Shown here: in pieces, positions 26,053 through 35,714 of the stretch
How positions within the stretch are numbered: the stretch's first letter is position 1
Layout: each line of letters opens with the position of its first letter
NCBI GenBank assembly: GCA_964389005.1
Contig: CAYMCV010000004.1
Location: 1 to 42,158, forward strand
DNA from: CAYMCV01 sp964389005
GTDB taxonomy: Bacteria; Bacillota; Clostridia; Lachnospirales; Lachnospiraceae
Direction: 5' to 3'
Length of the DNA: 42,158 nt
Program-made: the position numbers and the translations under genes
Notes under the pieces: model-generated
The model's database searches: none
The model's input: only the letters and a program-made list of their open reading frames with translations
What the model was told of the DNA's origin: nothing

Positions 26053-28548
26053 ATGGCAACAGGTGGAAAAAAGAAGATAAAACCTGCCGAGGTGCAGGTC
26101 AAGTTTGATAAAGAGTTATTTAAGAGAAGTGTTTTGTACAATGTGAAGACGCTGTATCGCAAGACAATGGACGAAGCAAGCAATCAGCAGATTTTCCAGG
26201 CGGTTTCCTATGCAATTAAGGATCAGATTGTCGATCATTGGTTGGAAACACAGAAAACGTACGAGAAGGAAGATCCCAAGACGGTCTATTATCTGTCTAT
26301 GGAATTTCTGATGGGACGCGCACTTGGGAATAATATGATTAACCTGATGGCGTATAAGGAAGCAAAGGAAGCACTCGAGGAATTGGGTGTTGACATCAAT
26401 GTCATTGAAGACCAAGAACCGGATGCCGCGCTCGGAAACGGCGGTCTCGGTCGTCTGGCGGCTTGCTTCTTGGATTCGCTGGCAACACTTGGCTATCCGG
26501 CATACGGTTGCGGAATTCGTTACCGTTACGGAATGTTTAAGCAAAGAATCAAAGACGGATATCAGGTGGAAGTGCCGGATAACTGGCTGGATGACGGGAA
26601 TCCATTCGAACTGCGCAGACCGGAATATACCAAGGAAGTTCGTTTCGGCGGTTATACCAATGTCAGGGTAGATGAAAACGGCAGAAGTAATTTTTATCAG
26701 GAAGGCTATCAGGCAGTTATGGCTGTGCCTTACGATTTACCGATTATCGGTTATGGAAACGGTATCGTCAATACATTACGTATCTGGGATGCTCAGCCGG
26801 TGGATTGTTTCCGCTTGGATTCTTTTGATAAAGGAGATTATCAGAAGGCGGTGGAGCAGGAGAACCTGGCCAAAAATATTGTGGAAGTTCTGTATCCGAA
26901 CGACAATCATTATGCCGGTAAGGAACTTCGCCTAAAACAGCAGTATTTCTTCATTTCCGCATCTGTGCAAGAGGCGGTAGCGAAGTACATGCGTAACCAT
27001 GACGATATTCGTAAGTTTTATGAAAAGGTGACCTTCCAGTTGAACGATACGCATCCGACGGTTGCGATTGCGGAACTGATGCGGATTTTGATGGATGAAC
27101 ACTACTTGACTTGGGATGAGGCATGGGAAGTAACCACGAAGACTTGTGCGTATACGAACCACACGATTATGTCAGAGGCTTTGGAGAAATGGCCGATTGA
27201 ACTTTTTAGCCGTTTACTCCCCAGAGTTTATCAGATTATTGAGGAAATCAACCGCAGATTTATTGTAGAAATCGAGAGTCGATATCCGAACAATCCGGAA
27301 AAAGTTCGCAAGATGGCAATTATTTATGACGGTCAGGTAAAAATGGCGCATCTTGCAATTGCGGCAGGCTATTCGGTAAACGGCGTTGCCAGATTGCATA
27401 CGGAGATTCTGAAACATCAGGAACTAAAAGATTTTTATGAGATGATGCCGGATAAGTTCAATAACAAGACGAACGGCATTACCCAGAGGCGTTTCCTGCT
27501 GCACGGCAATCCGATGCTTGCGGACTGGGTTACGGAGCATGTAGGCGATGCGTGGATTACGGATTTGTCACAGATTGCCGGACTCGCGAAGTATGCGGAC
27601 AATGCCAAGGCGCAAAAGGAGTTCATGGAGATTAAGTACCAGAACAAAGTGCGGCTTGCGGAATATATTTGGGAGCACAATGGAGTCAGAGTAGACCCGA
27701 ATTCGATTTTTGACGTACAAGTGAAGCGGTTGCATGAGTATAAGCGGCAACTTCTGAACATTTTGCACGTGATGTACCTTTACAATCAATTAAAAGCACA
27801 TCCGAACATGGAGTTCTATCCAAGAACATTTATTTTTGGAGCCAAAGCTGCGGCGGGATATCGCAATGCGAAATTGACAATTAAGTTGATTAATTCCGTT
27901 GCGGATGTCATCAACAACGACCCGGGAATTCATGATAAGATCAAAGTTATATTCATCGAGAACTATCGTGTATCCAATGCAGAGTTGATTTTTGCGGCGG
28001 CAGATGTTTCGGAACAGATATCGACGGCAAGTAAGGAAGCCAGCGGCACGGGTAACATGAAATTCATGTTAAACGGTGCGATTACCATCGGAACGATGGA
28101 CGGCGCCAATGTGGAAATCGTGGAAGAAGTCGGAGAAGAAAATGCATTCATCTTCGGCATGAGTTCCGATGAGGTCATTCATTACGAAACTTGTGGCGGA
28201 TATAATCCTATGGACATTTTTAATTCCAATCCGGAGATTCGTCGCGTATTGATGCAACTCGTGAACGGTATGTACACGCCGAAAGATAATCCGGAATTAT
28301 TCCGACATCTGTATAATTCGTTGCTGAATACAGAGAGTACCGCGAAGGCGGATATGTATTTCATCCTCAAGGACTTTGATTCCTATGCAGAGGCACAGAC
28401 GCGTGTGGAGAAGGCTTATTTGGATAAAAAAGCCTGGGCAAAAAGTGCCATGCTGAATGTGGCATGTTCCGGGAAATTCTCCTCCGACCGTACGATACAG
28501 GAATACGTGGATGAAATTTGGAAATTAGATAAAATTACATTGCAATAA
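26053..28548 (+). CDS. glgP: Glycogen/maltodextrin phosphorylase
   Basis: The enzyme releases glucose 1-phosphate from alpha-1,4-glucans with phosphate, so it reverses the stores made through glgC/glgD in this window. The 831-residue product shows TVYYLSMEFLMGRALGNNM, the EPDAALGNGGLGRLAACFLDS block, FQLNDTHPTVAIAEL, VKRLHEYKRQLLN and the pyridoxal-phosphate site EASGTGNMKFMLNGA with Lys670. Upstream in-frame starts (26011) exist, but GGAGGA at 26041 fits ATG 26053. Length is typical of bacterial GH/GT35 phosphorylases. It follows ileS by 93 bp and ends in a hairpin terminator. Confidence 0.95.
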   Translation: MATGGKKKIKPAEVQVKFDKELFKRSVLYNVKTLYRKTMDEASNQQIFQAVSYAIKDQIVDHWLETQKTYEKEDPKTVYYLSMEFLMGRALGNNMINLMAYKEAKEALEELGVDINVIEDQEPDAALGNGGLGRLAACFLDSLATLGYPAYGCGIRYRYGMFKQRIKDGYQVEVPDNWLDDGNPFELRRPEYTKEVRFGGYTNVRVDENGRSNFYQEGYQAVMAVPYDLPIIGYGNGIVNTLRIWDAQPVDCFRLDSFDKGDYQKAVEQENLAKNIVEVLYPNDNHYAGKELRLKQQYFFISASVQEAVAKYMRNHDDIRKFYEKVTFQLNDTHPTVAIAELMRILMDEHYLTWDEAWEVTTKTCAYTNHTIMSEALEKWPIELFSRLLPRVYQIIEEINRRFIVEIESRYPNNPEKVRKMAIIYDGQVKMAHLAIAAGYSVNGVARLHTEILKHQELKDFYEMMPDKFNNKTNGITQRRFLLHGNPMLADWVTEHVGDAWITDLSQIAGLAKYADNAKAQKEFMEIKYQNKVRLAEYIWEHNGVRVDPNSIFDVQVKRLHEYKRQLLNILHVMYLYNQLKAHPNMEFYPRTFIFGAKAAAGYRNAKLTIKLINSVADVINNDPGIHDKIKVIFIENYRVSNAELIFAAADVSEQISTASKEASGTGNMKFMLNGAITIGTMDGANVEIVEEVGEENAFIFGMSSDEVIHYETCGGYNPMDIFNSNPEIRRVLMQLVNGMYTPKDNPELFRHLYNSLLNTESTAKADMYFILKDFDSYAEAQTRVEKAYLDKKAWAKSAMLNVACSGKFSSDRTIQEYVDEIWKLDKITLQ

Positions 28549-28580
28549 TACAATGTTACGAATTGCTCCGTTGCCATGGC

Positions 28581-28614
28581 AAACTGCTCTGTTGCTATTG
28601 CGACGGAGCAGTTT
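28581..28614 (+). terminator. Probable intrinsic terminator after glgP
   Basis: AAACTGCTCTGTTGC (28581-28595) pairs with GCGACGGAGCAGTTT (28600-28614) with two G-U pairs and a TATT loop, followed by a short T run. It lies 32 bp after the glgP stop. Confidence 0.7.
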
Positions 28615-28654
28615 TACATCAGGGTATTCGTGACAAGAAAGGATACATAAGTAT

Positions 28655-30028
28655 ATGATCAGAAAAAATCAGGAGAACATTCTCAAGTTGTCGATACCGC
28701 TCTTTTTTGAGATGTTACTCATTGTTATGGTACAGAACGTTGATCAGTTGATGTTGAGCGGTTGCTCGCAGGAGGCTGTTGCGGCTGTGGGAAATGCCGG
28801 ACAGATTTCATGGGTTATGCTGTTGTTTTTTAACGTGTTGTCCATGGCGTCCATTATATTGATTACACAGAATCGCGGTGCGGGTGATGAGGAAACGGAG
28901 CGTTCCATCTATCCGGTAACCACGATTGCGACAATTGCAGTCGGAATTGTTTTGAGTTTGATCTGTATTTTCGGAATGCGCTTCATCTTAACCATTATGA
29001 AGGTTGAGGAAGGGCTGACATTTGATTATGCATTGCTCTATATGCAGATTACAGGCGGAACCATACTATTTCAGGCGATGGCGATGGGATTTGCCGCATA
29101 TCTTAAAAGCAACGAATTTGTCAAAGAAGCAATGTGGGGTTCCATTACGGTTAATATTTTAAACGTCATCGGAAATGCGCTTGCAATTTATTGCTTCCAC
29201 ATGGATGTTGCCGGCGTTGCCATATCGACGGCTGTCAGCCGATTTGTCGGTATGGTGCTTGCCATTGTGTTGTTCCGTATCAAAGTCGGAAAAATGTCTT
29301 TTAAAGGTTTGTCGAAATGTCATCCGATGCGCTTAATTAAACAATTACTGCAAATCGGAATTCCGTCGGCGGGAGAGAATATCTCCTATGATACGTCGCA
29401 ACTGGTGGTGATGGGATTTATCAATACCTTTGGATTGGCGGCGGTAAATGCCAAAATCTACGTCAGCTTGGTCATCCAGTTTGCGTTTACGTTTACAGTT
29501 GCGGTATCGGGTGCATTGCAGATTGTGGAAGGATACTTAATCGGGGCGAATCGACGCGATGAGGCAGCTCGAAAGGTTTACTTTGCCATGAAGATTGCCG
29601 TGGCTTCTTCGCTGTCGCTTTCCATTTTATTGTTCATTTTTAGCAATCAAGTGGTCGGTCTGTTCCCAAGCGCTGATGCAGAGGTTCTGCGGATTGCCAG
29701 ACAGATTCTGTTCGTCGAGATTTTCTTGGAAATCGGGCGTGCGTTGAATATCGTGTTGGTGCGTGCATTACAGACGGCGGGCGATGTGCGATTCCCCGTC
29801 TATATGAGCGTGATTTTTACCTGGTGTGTTTCGGTCGTGTTGGGTTACATTCTCGGCGTTCATTGCGATATGGGATTGCTTGGAATCTGGATTGCGATGG
29901 CGTGTGATGAGGTACTTCGCGGTATTGTGCTTTTGATTCGTTTTAAAAACGGCAAATGGCGTTCGATTCACTTGGTGCGTGAACACACTGCCGACGGGAC
30001 GGACCAATCGGTAGGCGATGCAAAGTAA
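28655..30028 (+). CDS. MATE-family multidrug/cation antiporter
   Basis: A 457-residue integral membrane protein with about twelve hydrophobic segments in two repeated halves, typical of the MATE (multi-antimicrobial extrusion) family. Indicative parts are LKLSIPLFFEMLLIVMVQNVDQLMLS at the start, VAAVGNAGQISWVML, the GGTILFQAMAMGFAAYLKS segment and LKQLLQIGIPSAGENISYDTSQ opening the second half, then FGLAAVNAKIYV. Such proteins export drugs or metabolites using Na+ or H+; the substrate is not predictable. Weak AAAGGA precedes ATG 28655 at a long distance. Its last 261 bases overlap the antisense 3' end of the symporter gene. Confidence 0.88.
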   Translation: MIRKNQENILKLSIPLFFEMLLIVMVQNVDQLMLSGCSQEAVAAVGNAGQISWVMLLFFNVLSMASIILITQNRGAGDEETERSIYPVTTIATIAVGIVLSLICIFGMRFILTIMKVEEGLTFDYALLYMQITGGTILFQAMAMGFAAYLKSNEFVKEAMWGSITVNILNVIGNALAIYCFHMDVAGVAISTAVSRFVGMVLAIVLFRIKVGKMSFKGLSKCHPMRLIKQLLQIGIPSAGENISYDTSQLVVMGFINTFGLAAVNAKIYVSLVIQFAFTFTVAVSGALQIVEGYLIGANRRDEAARKVYFAMKIAVASSLSLSILLFIFSNQVVGLFPSADAEVLRIARQILFVEIFLEIGRALNIVLVRALQTAGDVRFPVYMSVIFTWCVSVVLGYILGVHCDMGLLGIWIAMACDEVLRGIVLLIRFKNGKWRSIHLVREHTADGTDQSVGDAK

Positions 30029-31297
30029 AAAAACGTTCGGAAATATCATGCAGGCATTGAAGAAGTCCGTCAATTCGAAGACAAATGCAAGCGGAAGGTA
30101 GATGCCCATGGGAATTGCCATCAGATAGCAGAGACGGAAAGGAAGTTCACCTTTTCGACCCAACAGATAAAAAGCAGCCTGTTCTCCGTAGTAAGACCAA
30201 CCGATTAAGGTTGTGAAGGCGAACAGAATGATTGTTACACATAGAACGGATTCCCCCGCAAACGGCAGGAAGGCAAAGGCACGAAGCGTGAGATCTTCGA
30301 TGTCGCAGCCAATGACGGATGCGGGGTTTTTGAGTAAATTACTGATGATGACCAAACCGGTGAGGCTGCAAAAAACGAGTGTATCCCAAAAGACGGCGCT
30401 CATGGATAACAATCCCTGTCGCTCCGGCGTGGTATTTCCGGTGGCACAGGCGGCAATCGGCGTGGTGCCAAGCCCGGCTTCGTTTGTAAAGAGCCCTCGC
30501 GCGATACCGAAGCGCAGTGCGGACATGACGGAGAACGGAAGCAGTCCGCCGAGCACGCTTTCCTTGCGGAAGGCACAGGATAGCACAAGTCGGCATGTTT
30601 CAGGGAGATAAGCGGCATTTTGGAGTAGAAGCAAGACACAGCAGGACAGATAGACGATACTTAAGATGGGTATGACGGACGCACAAAAAACGCCGATTTT
30701 TTGAATGCCTCCCAGCAATATGACGGCTGCGGGAACGATAACGACAATAGTCGTCAAAAAACGCGGTAAATCAAAAAGATCCGTACAAGCGGTAGCGATG
30801 GCACCGGCCTGTGTGGCACTTCCGATAAAAAACGAAACCAATACAGCGCAGACGGAGAAAAAAGCGCCGATGCCTTTCAAACCGAAGACCTGTTTCAAAA
30901 CGTACATGGGTCCGCCATGATAGGTGCCGCGTTCGTCACGAATGCGATGAAGGACAGAAAGGTAACTCTCCGCATAGGCGGTTGCCATACCGAACAAACC
31001 GGTAATGATGCACCAAAACAACGCTCCCGGACCGCCGAGTGCGATGGCTGTGGATACGCCGATGATGTTGCCGGTACCGAGCGTTGCCGCAAGTATGGTT
31101 GCGAGTCCCTGGTAGACAGACAGACCGCCCGCGGCGGATGTGTCTGCGTTTTCTTTTCGAAATGGCAGGATGATTGCACGTATGATATGGCGTTGCGGTA
31201 TTTTTAGATAAAAAGTATAAAACAAGTGTATACCCATCAACAGACCTGTGATGGGAACGCTCCACAAGAATTGATTGAGGTTCAAAAAAAATTGCAC
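29768..31297 (-). CDS. Alanine/glycine:cation symporter (AGCS family) with long C-terminal extension
   Basis: A 509-residue transporter that takes up alanine or glycine with Na+ or H+. It has about ten membrane segments and AGCS blocks: GLATILAATLGTGNIIGVS, ALGGPGALFWCIITGLFGMA, ERGTYHGGPMYVLK, GIARGLFTNEAGLGTTPIAA and FTTLIGWSYYGEQA. The longest frame starts at 31396, but GTG 31297 preceded by GAGGA gives the normal family N-terminus (QFFLNLNQFLWSVPITG). Family proteins end soon after the last helix; here about 85 polar, basic residues follow (from VRPVGSVFTHQ), encoded opposite the MATE gene. The stop may have been lost by mutation, or the long convergent overlap is real. Confidence 0.88.
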   Translation of the reverse strand: MQFFLNLNQFLWSVPITGLLMGIHLFYTFYLKIPQRHIIRAIILPFRKENADTSAAGGLSVYQGLATILAATLGTGNIIGVSTAIALGGPGALFWCIITGLFGMATAYAESYLSVLHRIRDERGTYHGGPMYVLKQVFGLKGIGAFFSVCAVLVSFFIGSATQAGAIATACTDLFDLPRFLTTIVVIVPAAVILLGGIQKIGVFCASVIPILSIVYLSCCVLLLLQNAAYLPETCRLVLSCAFRKESVLGGLLPFSVMSALRFGIARGLFTNEAGLGTTPIAACATGNTTPERQGLLSMSAVFWDTLVFCSLTGLVIISNLLKNPASVIGCDIEDLTLRAFAFLPFAGESVLCVTIILFAFTTLIGWSYYGEQAAFYLLGRKGELPFRLCYLMAIPMGIYLPLAFVFELTDFFNACMIFPNVFLLCIAYRLVRPVGSVFTHQVNRTPFAVFKTNQKHNTAKYLITRHRNPDSKQSHIAMNAENVTQHDRNTPGKNHAHIDGESHIARRL

Positions 31298-31416
31298 GGG
31301 TGTTCCTCGCAAGTTGCTTTGTATCAACTTATGCCGTTGCGTGAGCCAAAAGTAGTAATTAGTATTACATTTATACTTATTTTCAAAAGAAGTCACCGTA
31401 ATTTCACAAACCGCGT

Positions 31417-31445
31417 ATTGATTTATTGAGTTGTAGCAAATATAA
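31417..31445 (+). promoter_or_regulatory. Candidate promoter for ftsH
   Basis: TTGATT (31417-31422), exactly 17 bases and TATAAT (31440-31445). The leader to ATG 31571 is about 120 bases and contains a small GTTGC/GCAAC hairpin (31478-31490). Confidence 0.72.
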
Positions 31446-31570
31446 TGGTAGAGGTATCATAACGTTCATATTGTGAGAGTTGCGTAGCAACGAAGCAATT
31501 TGTATCGTGTTCATAATATAACATCGTATTCGAATAAACGAATTCCATGATAGCGGAAATGAGGACAGAT

Positions 31571-33838
31571 ATGAATAATGAGAATAACGGATCGGGGCAA
31601 GATCCAAACGGAAACGGAAACGGTAACAAACCACCACAGGGCGGCGGGCAACGCTGGTTTCTGTTGGTGATTTCAGTATTGGTCGTACTGACAATTGTGA
31701 GTTGGATATCCAGATATTTCTCTTCGGCATCCAGAGAAGAAATCACATACGATCAATTTATTGAAATGTTGGATGCTGGAAAAGTCGAGAAGGTTGTCAT
31801 CGAAGATACACAGGTGATCATTTATGAGAAACTTCCGGAGTCCGAGACGAGTGAAACACCCGCGGGAAGCGGTAATGATGCAGTAAACAATCAGATATCC
31901 GCCTTGTTCGGGCAGAATATGCAGAAAGTATACTATACGGCAAGGATTGAAGACGGAACTACAATTACAAACCGATTGTTGGAGGCCGGTGTTGAAGCAG
32001 CCGGCGTCATCCCTACATCTTCGACCTTCTTAAATTATTTTACATTGGCGTTATCTGTCGTTGTATTCTTTATTTTTATGAATTTCTTACTGCGAAAGTT
32101 ATCACGCGGCGACATGATGGGTATGGGCATCGGAAAAAGCAATGCGAAAGTTTATGCGCAGAAAGATACCGGAATTACATTTGCAGATGTAGCAGGAGAA
32201 GATGAGGCGATAGAATCTCTGAAGGAAGTGGTTGATTTCCTACACAATCCGCAGCGTTATGTGAAGATTGGTGCGAGGTTGCCCAAGGGCGCATTGTTGG
32301 TGGGACCTCCCGGTACCGGAAAGACATTGCTTGCCAAAGCGGTTGCCGGTGAGGCACATGTTCCGTTCTACTCATTGACGGGTTCGGATTTCGTGGAATT
32401 ATATGTTGGTGTCGGTGCGTCACGTGTTCGTGATTTGTTTAAGGAAGCAGAAAAAAATGCGCCTTGTATCATTTTTATCGATGAAATTGATGCCATCGGA
32501 CGCAGCCGTGATTCGAAGTACGGCGGCGGTAACGAGGAGCGTGAGCAGACATTGAATCAGTTGCTCTCGGAGATGGACGGTTTTGACGGCAAAAAAGGAA
32601 TCATCATTTTGGCGGCGACCAATCGACCGGAAGTACTTGATAAAGCTTTGCTTCGTCCCGGTCGTTTTGACAGAAGAATTATTGTTGAAAAGCCGGATTT
32701 GAAGGGGCGTGTTGCCATTCTCAAAGTACATTCACAGAATGTGTTGATGGATGAGACGGTCGATATGGATGAAATTGCGTTGGCAACTTCCGGTGCGGTC
32801 GGTTCCGATCTTGCCAACATGATTAACGAGGCTGCCATCAACGCGGTTAAGGAAGGCAGAGAATTTGTCGGCCAGAAGGATTTGCTCAATGCCGTAGAGA
32901 TTGTTTTGGTCGGCAAAGAGAAGAAAGACAGAATTCTGAGTAAGGAAGAGCGTCGAATTGTCTCCTACCATGAAGTCGGCCATGCATTGGTCAGCGCATT
33001 GCAGAAGAATTCGGAGCCTGTACAGAAAATAACGATTATTCCGAGAACCATGGGTACGCTCGGTTACGTCATGCATCTTCCCGAAAAGGAGAAGTACTTA
33101 AATTCCGAGGCAGAACTAAGAGACAGAATTGTTGTCTATCTGGCAGGGCATGCGGCAGAGTCATTGGTTTTTGATTCTGTTACCAACGGTGCAAACAGTG
33201 ATATAGAAAGCGCAACAGGAATTGCAAGAGCGATGGTTACTCAGTTTGGTATGAGTGAACGTTTTGGCTTGATTTCATTGGTGTCGATTGAAAATAGATA
33301 TCTTGACGGAAGAACAGTGATGAATTGTGCCGACAACACCGCCGCAATTGTTGACGAAGAAGTGATGAAGATTCTGAAATCAAGTTACGAGACAGCACTT
33401 CAATTACTGGAAGAAAATCGTGACATTATGGATAAACTTGCCGCATACTTAATTGAGAAAGAAACCATCACCGGCAAGGAATTCATGGAGATCTATTGCA
33501 GGGAAAAAGGAATACCGGTTCCTGTAAAACCGGCAAAGGAAGACCAGAAAAAGCAGGAACAACAAGCAGATCCAAAAGATCAGGAAGATCCGAAAGAACA
33601 GGAAGATTCGAAAGATCAGGAACAACCGAAAGAACAAAATGAAACAGAGGTTGAACCGGAAGACGAATCGAAGAAGGGAACGGCTATCGATTACACGGTT
33701 ACGGATGACACCAAGACCGATATAGAGCAAGATAAATCCGAGGAAAAGAGCGATAAACAACGCAGTGTCGAAGAAGAATTTGCCGAGACACTGAAACAAC
33801 GAATCTATGGCCGACAGAATGACGATGATCAGAAGTGA
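31571..33838 (+). CDS. ftsH: ATP-dependent zinc metalloprotease FtsH
   Basis: A membrane-anchored AAA+ protease that removes misfolded membrane proteins and regulators. In the 755-residue form: an Asn/Gly-rich cytoplasmic start, helix 1 (WFLLVISVLVVLTIVSWI), an extracellular domain, helix 2 (FTLALSVVVFFIFMNFLL), Walker A GPPGTGKT (245-252), Walker B IIFIDEIDAIG, second region of homology ATNRPEVLDKALLRPGRFDR, and the zinc site HEVGH at 467-471 (Val where most have Ala). The C-terminus is about 100 residues longer than usual, very charged, with four 6-residue repeats of the type DPKDQE. Three ATGs cluster at the start; 31571 has AGGA at the best spacing. The 3' end overlaps uvrC. Confidence 0.95.
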   Translation: MNNENNGSGQDPNGNGNGNKPPQGGGQRWFLLVISVLVVLTIVSWISRYFSSASREEITYDQFIEMLDAGKVEKVVIEDTQVIIYEKLPESETSETPAGSGNDAVNNQISALFGQNMQKVYYTARIEDGTTITNRLLEAGVEAAGVIPTSSTFLNYFTLALSVVVFFIFMNFLLRKLSRGDMMGMGIGKSNAKVYAQKDTGITFADVAGEDEAIESLKEVVDFLHNPQRYVKIGARLPKGALLVGPPGTGKTLLAKAVAGEAHVPFYSLTGSDFVELYVGVGASRVRDLFKEAEKNAPCIIFIDEIDAIGRSRDSKYGGGNEEREQTLNQLLSEMDGFDGKKGIIILAATNRPEVLDKALLRPGRFDRRIIVEKPDLKGRVAILKVHSQNVLMDETVDMDEIALATSGAVGSDLANMINEAAINAVKEGREFVGQKDLLNAVEIVLVGKEKKDRILSKEERRIVSYHEVGHALVSALQKNSEPVQKITIIPRTMGTLGYVMHLPEKEKYLNSEAELRDRIVVYLAGHAAESLVFDSVTNGANSDIESATGIARAMVTQFGMSERFGLISLVSIENRYLDGRTVMNCADNTAAIVDEEVMKILKSSYETALQLLEENRDIMDKLAAYLIEKETITGKEFMEIYCREKGIPVPVKPAKEDQKKQEQQADPKDQEDPKEQEDSKDQEQPKEQNETEVEPEDESKKGTAIDYTVTDDTKTDIEQDKSEEKSDKQRSVEEEFAETLKQRIYGRQNDDDQK
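33569..33640 (+). repeat. Four tandem 18-bp repeats in the ftsH 3' region
   Basis: Units 33569-33586, 33587-33604, 33605-33622 and 33623-33640 follow the pattern GATCCGAAAGAtCAGGAA with a few changes and encode DPKDQE, DPKEQE, DSKDQE, QPKEQN. The 18-bp period keeps the frame, so copy number could vary without harm. Confidence 0.9.
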
Positions 33839-35714
33839 TTTTCACATTGAAGAAGAACTCAAAAAACTCCCGGAAACACCGGGAGTTTACCTTATGCACG
33901 ATGAACAAGACACCATTATCTATGTGGGAAAAGCCATCAATTTACGCAATCGTGTTCGCTCTTATTTCCGCGAGAGCACGAAAAAGACCGCAAAGATACA
34001 AAAAATGGTGTCTTTGATTGCGTACTTTGAATACATTATTACGGACTCCGAGTTGGAAGCACTCGTGCTTGAAAACAACCTCATCAAAGAGCACAATCCG
34101 AAGTACAATACGATGCTAAAAGACGATAAGACCTATCCGTATATCAAGGTTACGGTGGGAGAAGCATATCCCCGTATCCTTTTTTCGCGTGAAATGAAGA
34201 AAGACAAATCGCGCTATTTCGGCCCTTTTACCGGAGCGGCAGCGGTTAAGGATACGATTGATTTGTTGAATCGCCTATACGGTCTCCGCACTTGCAACCG
34301 CAGCCTTCCCAAAGACATCGGGAAGGGACGCCCTTGTCTCAATTACCAGATGAAGCAGTGTACGGGACCATGTATGAACTACATCAATCAAGAAGACTAT
34401 CGCAATCTGGTTACACAGGCATTGGATTTCCTTGGCGGTAATTATGTAACAATTACGCAGAGCCTGGAACAAAAGATGCAAGAAGCCTCCGAACAAATGG
34501 AGTTTGAAGATGCAATCAAGTATCGAGATTTGCTGTATAGCGTGAAGACGGTGGCGCAGAAGCAAAAAATAACGAACAGTGACGGAGAGAATAAAGACAT
34601 TATCGGCATGGCACGAGAAGAGAACGACGTTCTGATGCAGTTGTTCTTTGTACGAGAAGGTAAAATCATCGGGCGTGAGCATTTTTATATGAAGCAGACA
34701 GAAGATGCCGGAAACGAGGAAATTTTCCAAAGTTTCGTCTCGCAGTTCTATGCGGGTACGCCGATGATTCCGAAGGAGATACTGGTGCCGTATGATTTCG
34801 AAGAGCGGGAATTGCTTGAGCGGTGGCTGTCCGGGAAACGCGGTGGCAAGGTGCGTATTCTGATACCGCTCAAAGGTCAGAAGGAAAAACTTCTGGAATT
34901 GGCGAATGAGAATGCGGCATTGATTTTGAGTCGCGACCGAGAAAAAATCAGGCGCGAGGAGAAAAGAACCACAGGCGCAGTTGAAGAAATTGCATGCGCC
35001 CTCGGAATCAATAAAGCAGATCGAATGGAGGCATATGATATCTCTAACATTAGTGGATTTGCAAATGTAGGTTCCATGGTCGTATTCGAAAAAGGCATGC
35101 CCAAGAAAAGCGACTATCGAAAATTCCGCATTCGTTCCGTCAGCGGCGCGGATGATTATGCCTGTATGCGTGAAGTCTTAACGAGACGGTTTCTGCACGG
35201 GATGGAGGAAAGAACTGTCAGTCCGTCGGAGGAGTTTGACAGTTTCGCAAAATATCCGGATCTGTTGATGATGGACGGCGGAAAAGGACAGGTACACATT
35301 GCGCTTCAGGTTTTGTCGGAGCTGGGGATTTCGATTCCTGTATGCGGCATGGTGAAGGACGACAATCATAATACACGAGGTATCTATTACAATGAGCGAG
35401 AAATTCCGATTTCCATGCGCTCGGAGGGATTTTTGCTTGTAACACGTATTCAGGATGAGGCGCATCGTTTCGCCATTGAATATCACCGTTCGTTACGCTC
35501 CAAAGCGCAGGTGCATTCGGTATTGGAGGAGATACCGGGCGTCGGACCTGCAAGGCGCAGGGCGTTGATGAAGAGTTTCGGTTCCATCGATGAGATGAAA
35601 GAAGCAGATGTTGAAAGGATTGCCGCAATTGATGGGATTGCACCGGCTGTGGCAGAGAAAATATATGAGTTTTTGCATGGAGGGAACGATGACAGACAAG
35701 ACGATTGTAATTGA
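33807..35714 (+). CDS. uvrC: Excinuclease ABC subunit C
   Basis: UvrC makes both cuts around a lesion in nucleotide excision repair after UvrA/UvrB recognition. The product (up to 635 residues) has the N-terminal GIY-YIG nuclease (PGVYLMHDEQDTIIYVGKA), RYFGPFTGAAAVKDTIDLL, a UVR motif (QKMQEASEQMEFEDAIKYRD) for UvrB contact, the RNase-H-like second nuclease (EAYDISNISGFANVGSMVVF, DLLMMDGGKGQVHIA) and C-terminal helix-hairpin-helix (IPGVGPARRRALMKSFGS). The start is uncertain: ATG 33807, 33819 and 33825 are all inside the ftsH end and none has a clear ribosome binding site, so translational coupling to ftsH is likely. ispE starts inside its 3' end. Confidence 0.94.
   Translation: MADRMTMIRSDFHIEEELKKLPETPGVYLMHDEQDTIIYVGKAINLRNRVRSYFRESTKKTAKIQKMVSLIAYFEYIITDSELEALVLENNLIKEHNPKYNTMLKDDKTYPYIKVTVGEAYPRILFSREMKKDKSRYFGPFTGAAAVKDTIDLLNRLYGLRTCNRSLPKDIGKGRPCLNYQMKQCTGPCMNYINQEDYRNLVTQALDFLGGNYVTITQSLEQKMQEASEQMEFEDAIKYRDLLYSVKTVAQKQKITNSDGENKDIIGMAREENDVLMQLFFVREGKIIGREHFYMKQTEDAGNEEIFQSFVSQFYAGTPMIPKEILVPYDFEERELLERWLSGKRGGKVRILIPLKGQKEKLLELANENAALILSRDREKIRREEKRTTGAVEEIACALGINKADRMEAYDISNISGFANVGSMVVFEKGMPKKSDYRKFRIRSVSGADDYACMREVLTRRFLHGMEERTVSPSEEFDSFAKYPDLLMMDGGKGQVHIALQVLSELGISIPVCGMVKDDNHNTRGIYYNEREIPISMRSEGFLLVTRIQDEAHRFAIEYHRSLRSKAQVHSVLEEIPGVGPARRRALMKSFGSIDEMKEADVERIAAIDGIAPAVAEKIYEFLHGGNDDRQDDCN

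Noticed and set aside
31298..31416. Glycine riboswitch or T-box ahead of the alanine/glycine symporter
   Set aside because: The leader on the minus strand is short and AT-rich and shows none of the paired aptamer stems; only a small GTAAT/ATTAC palindrome is present.
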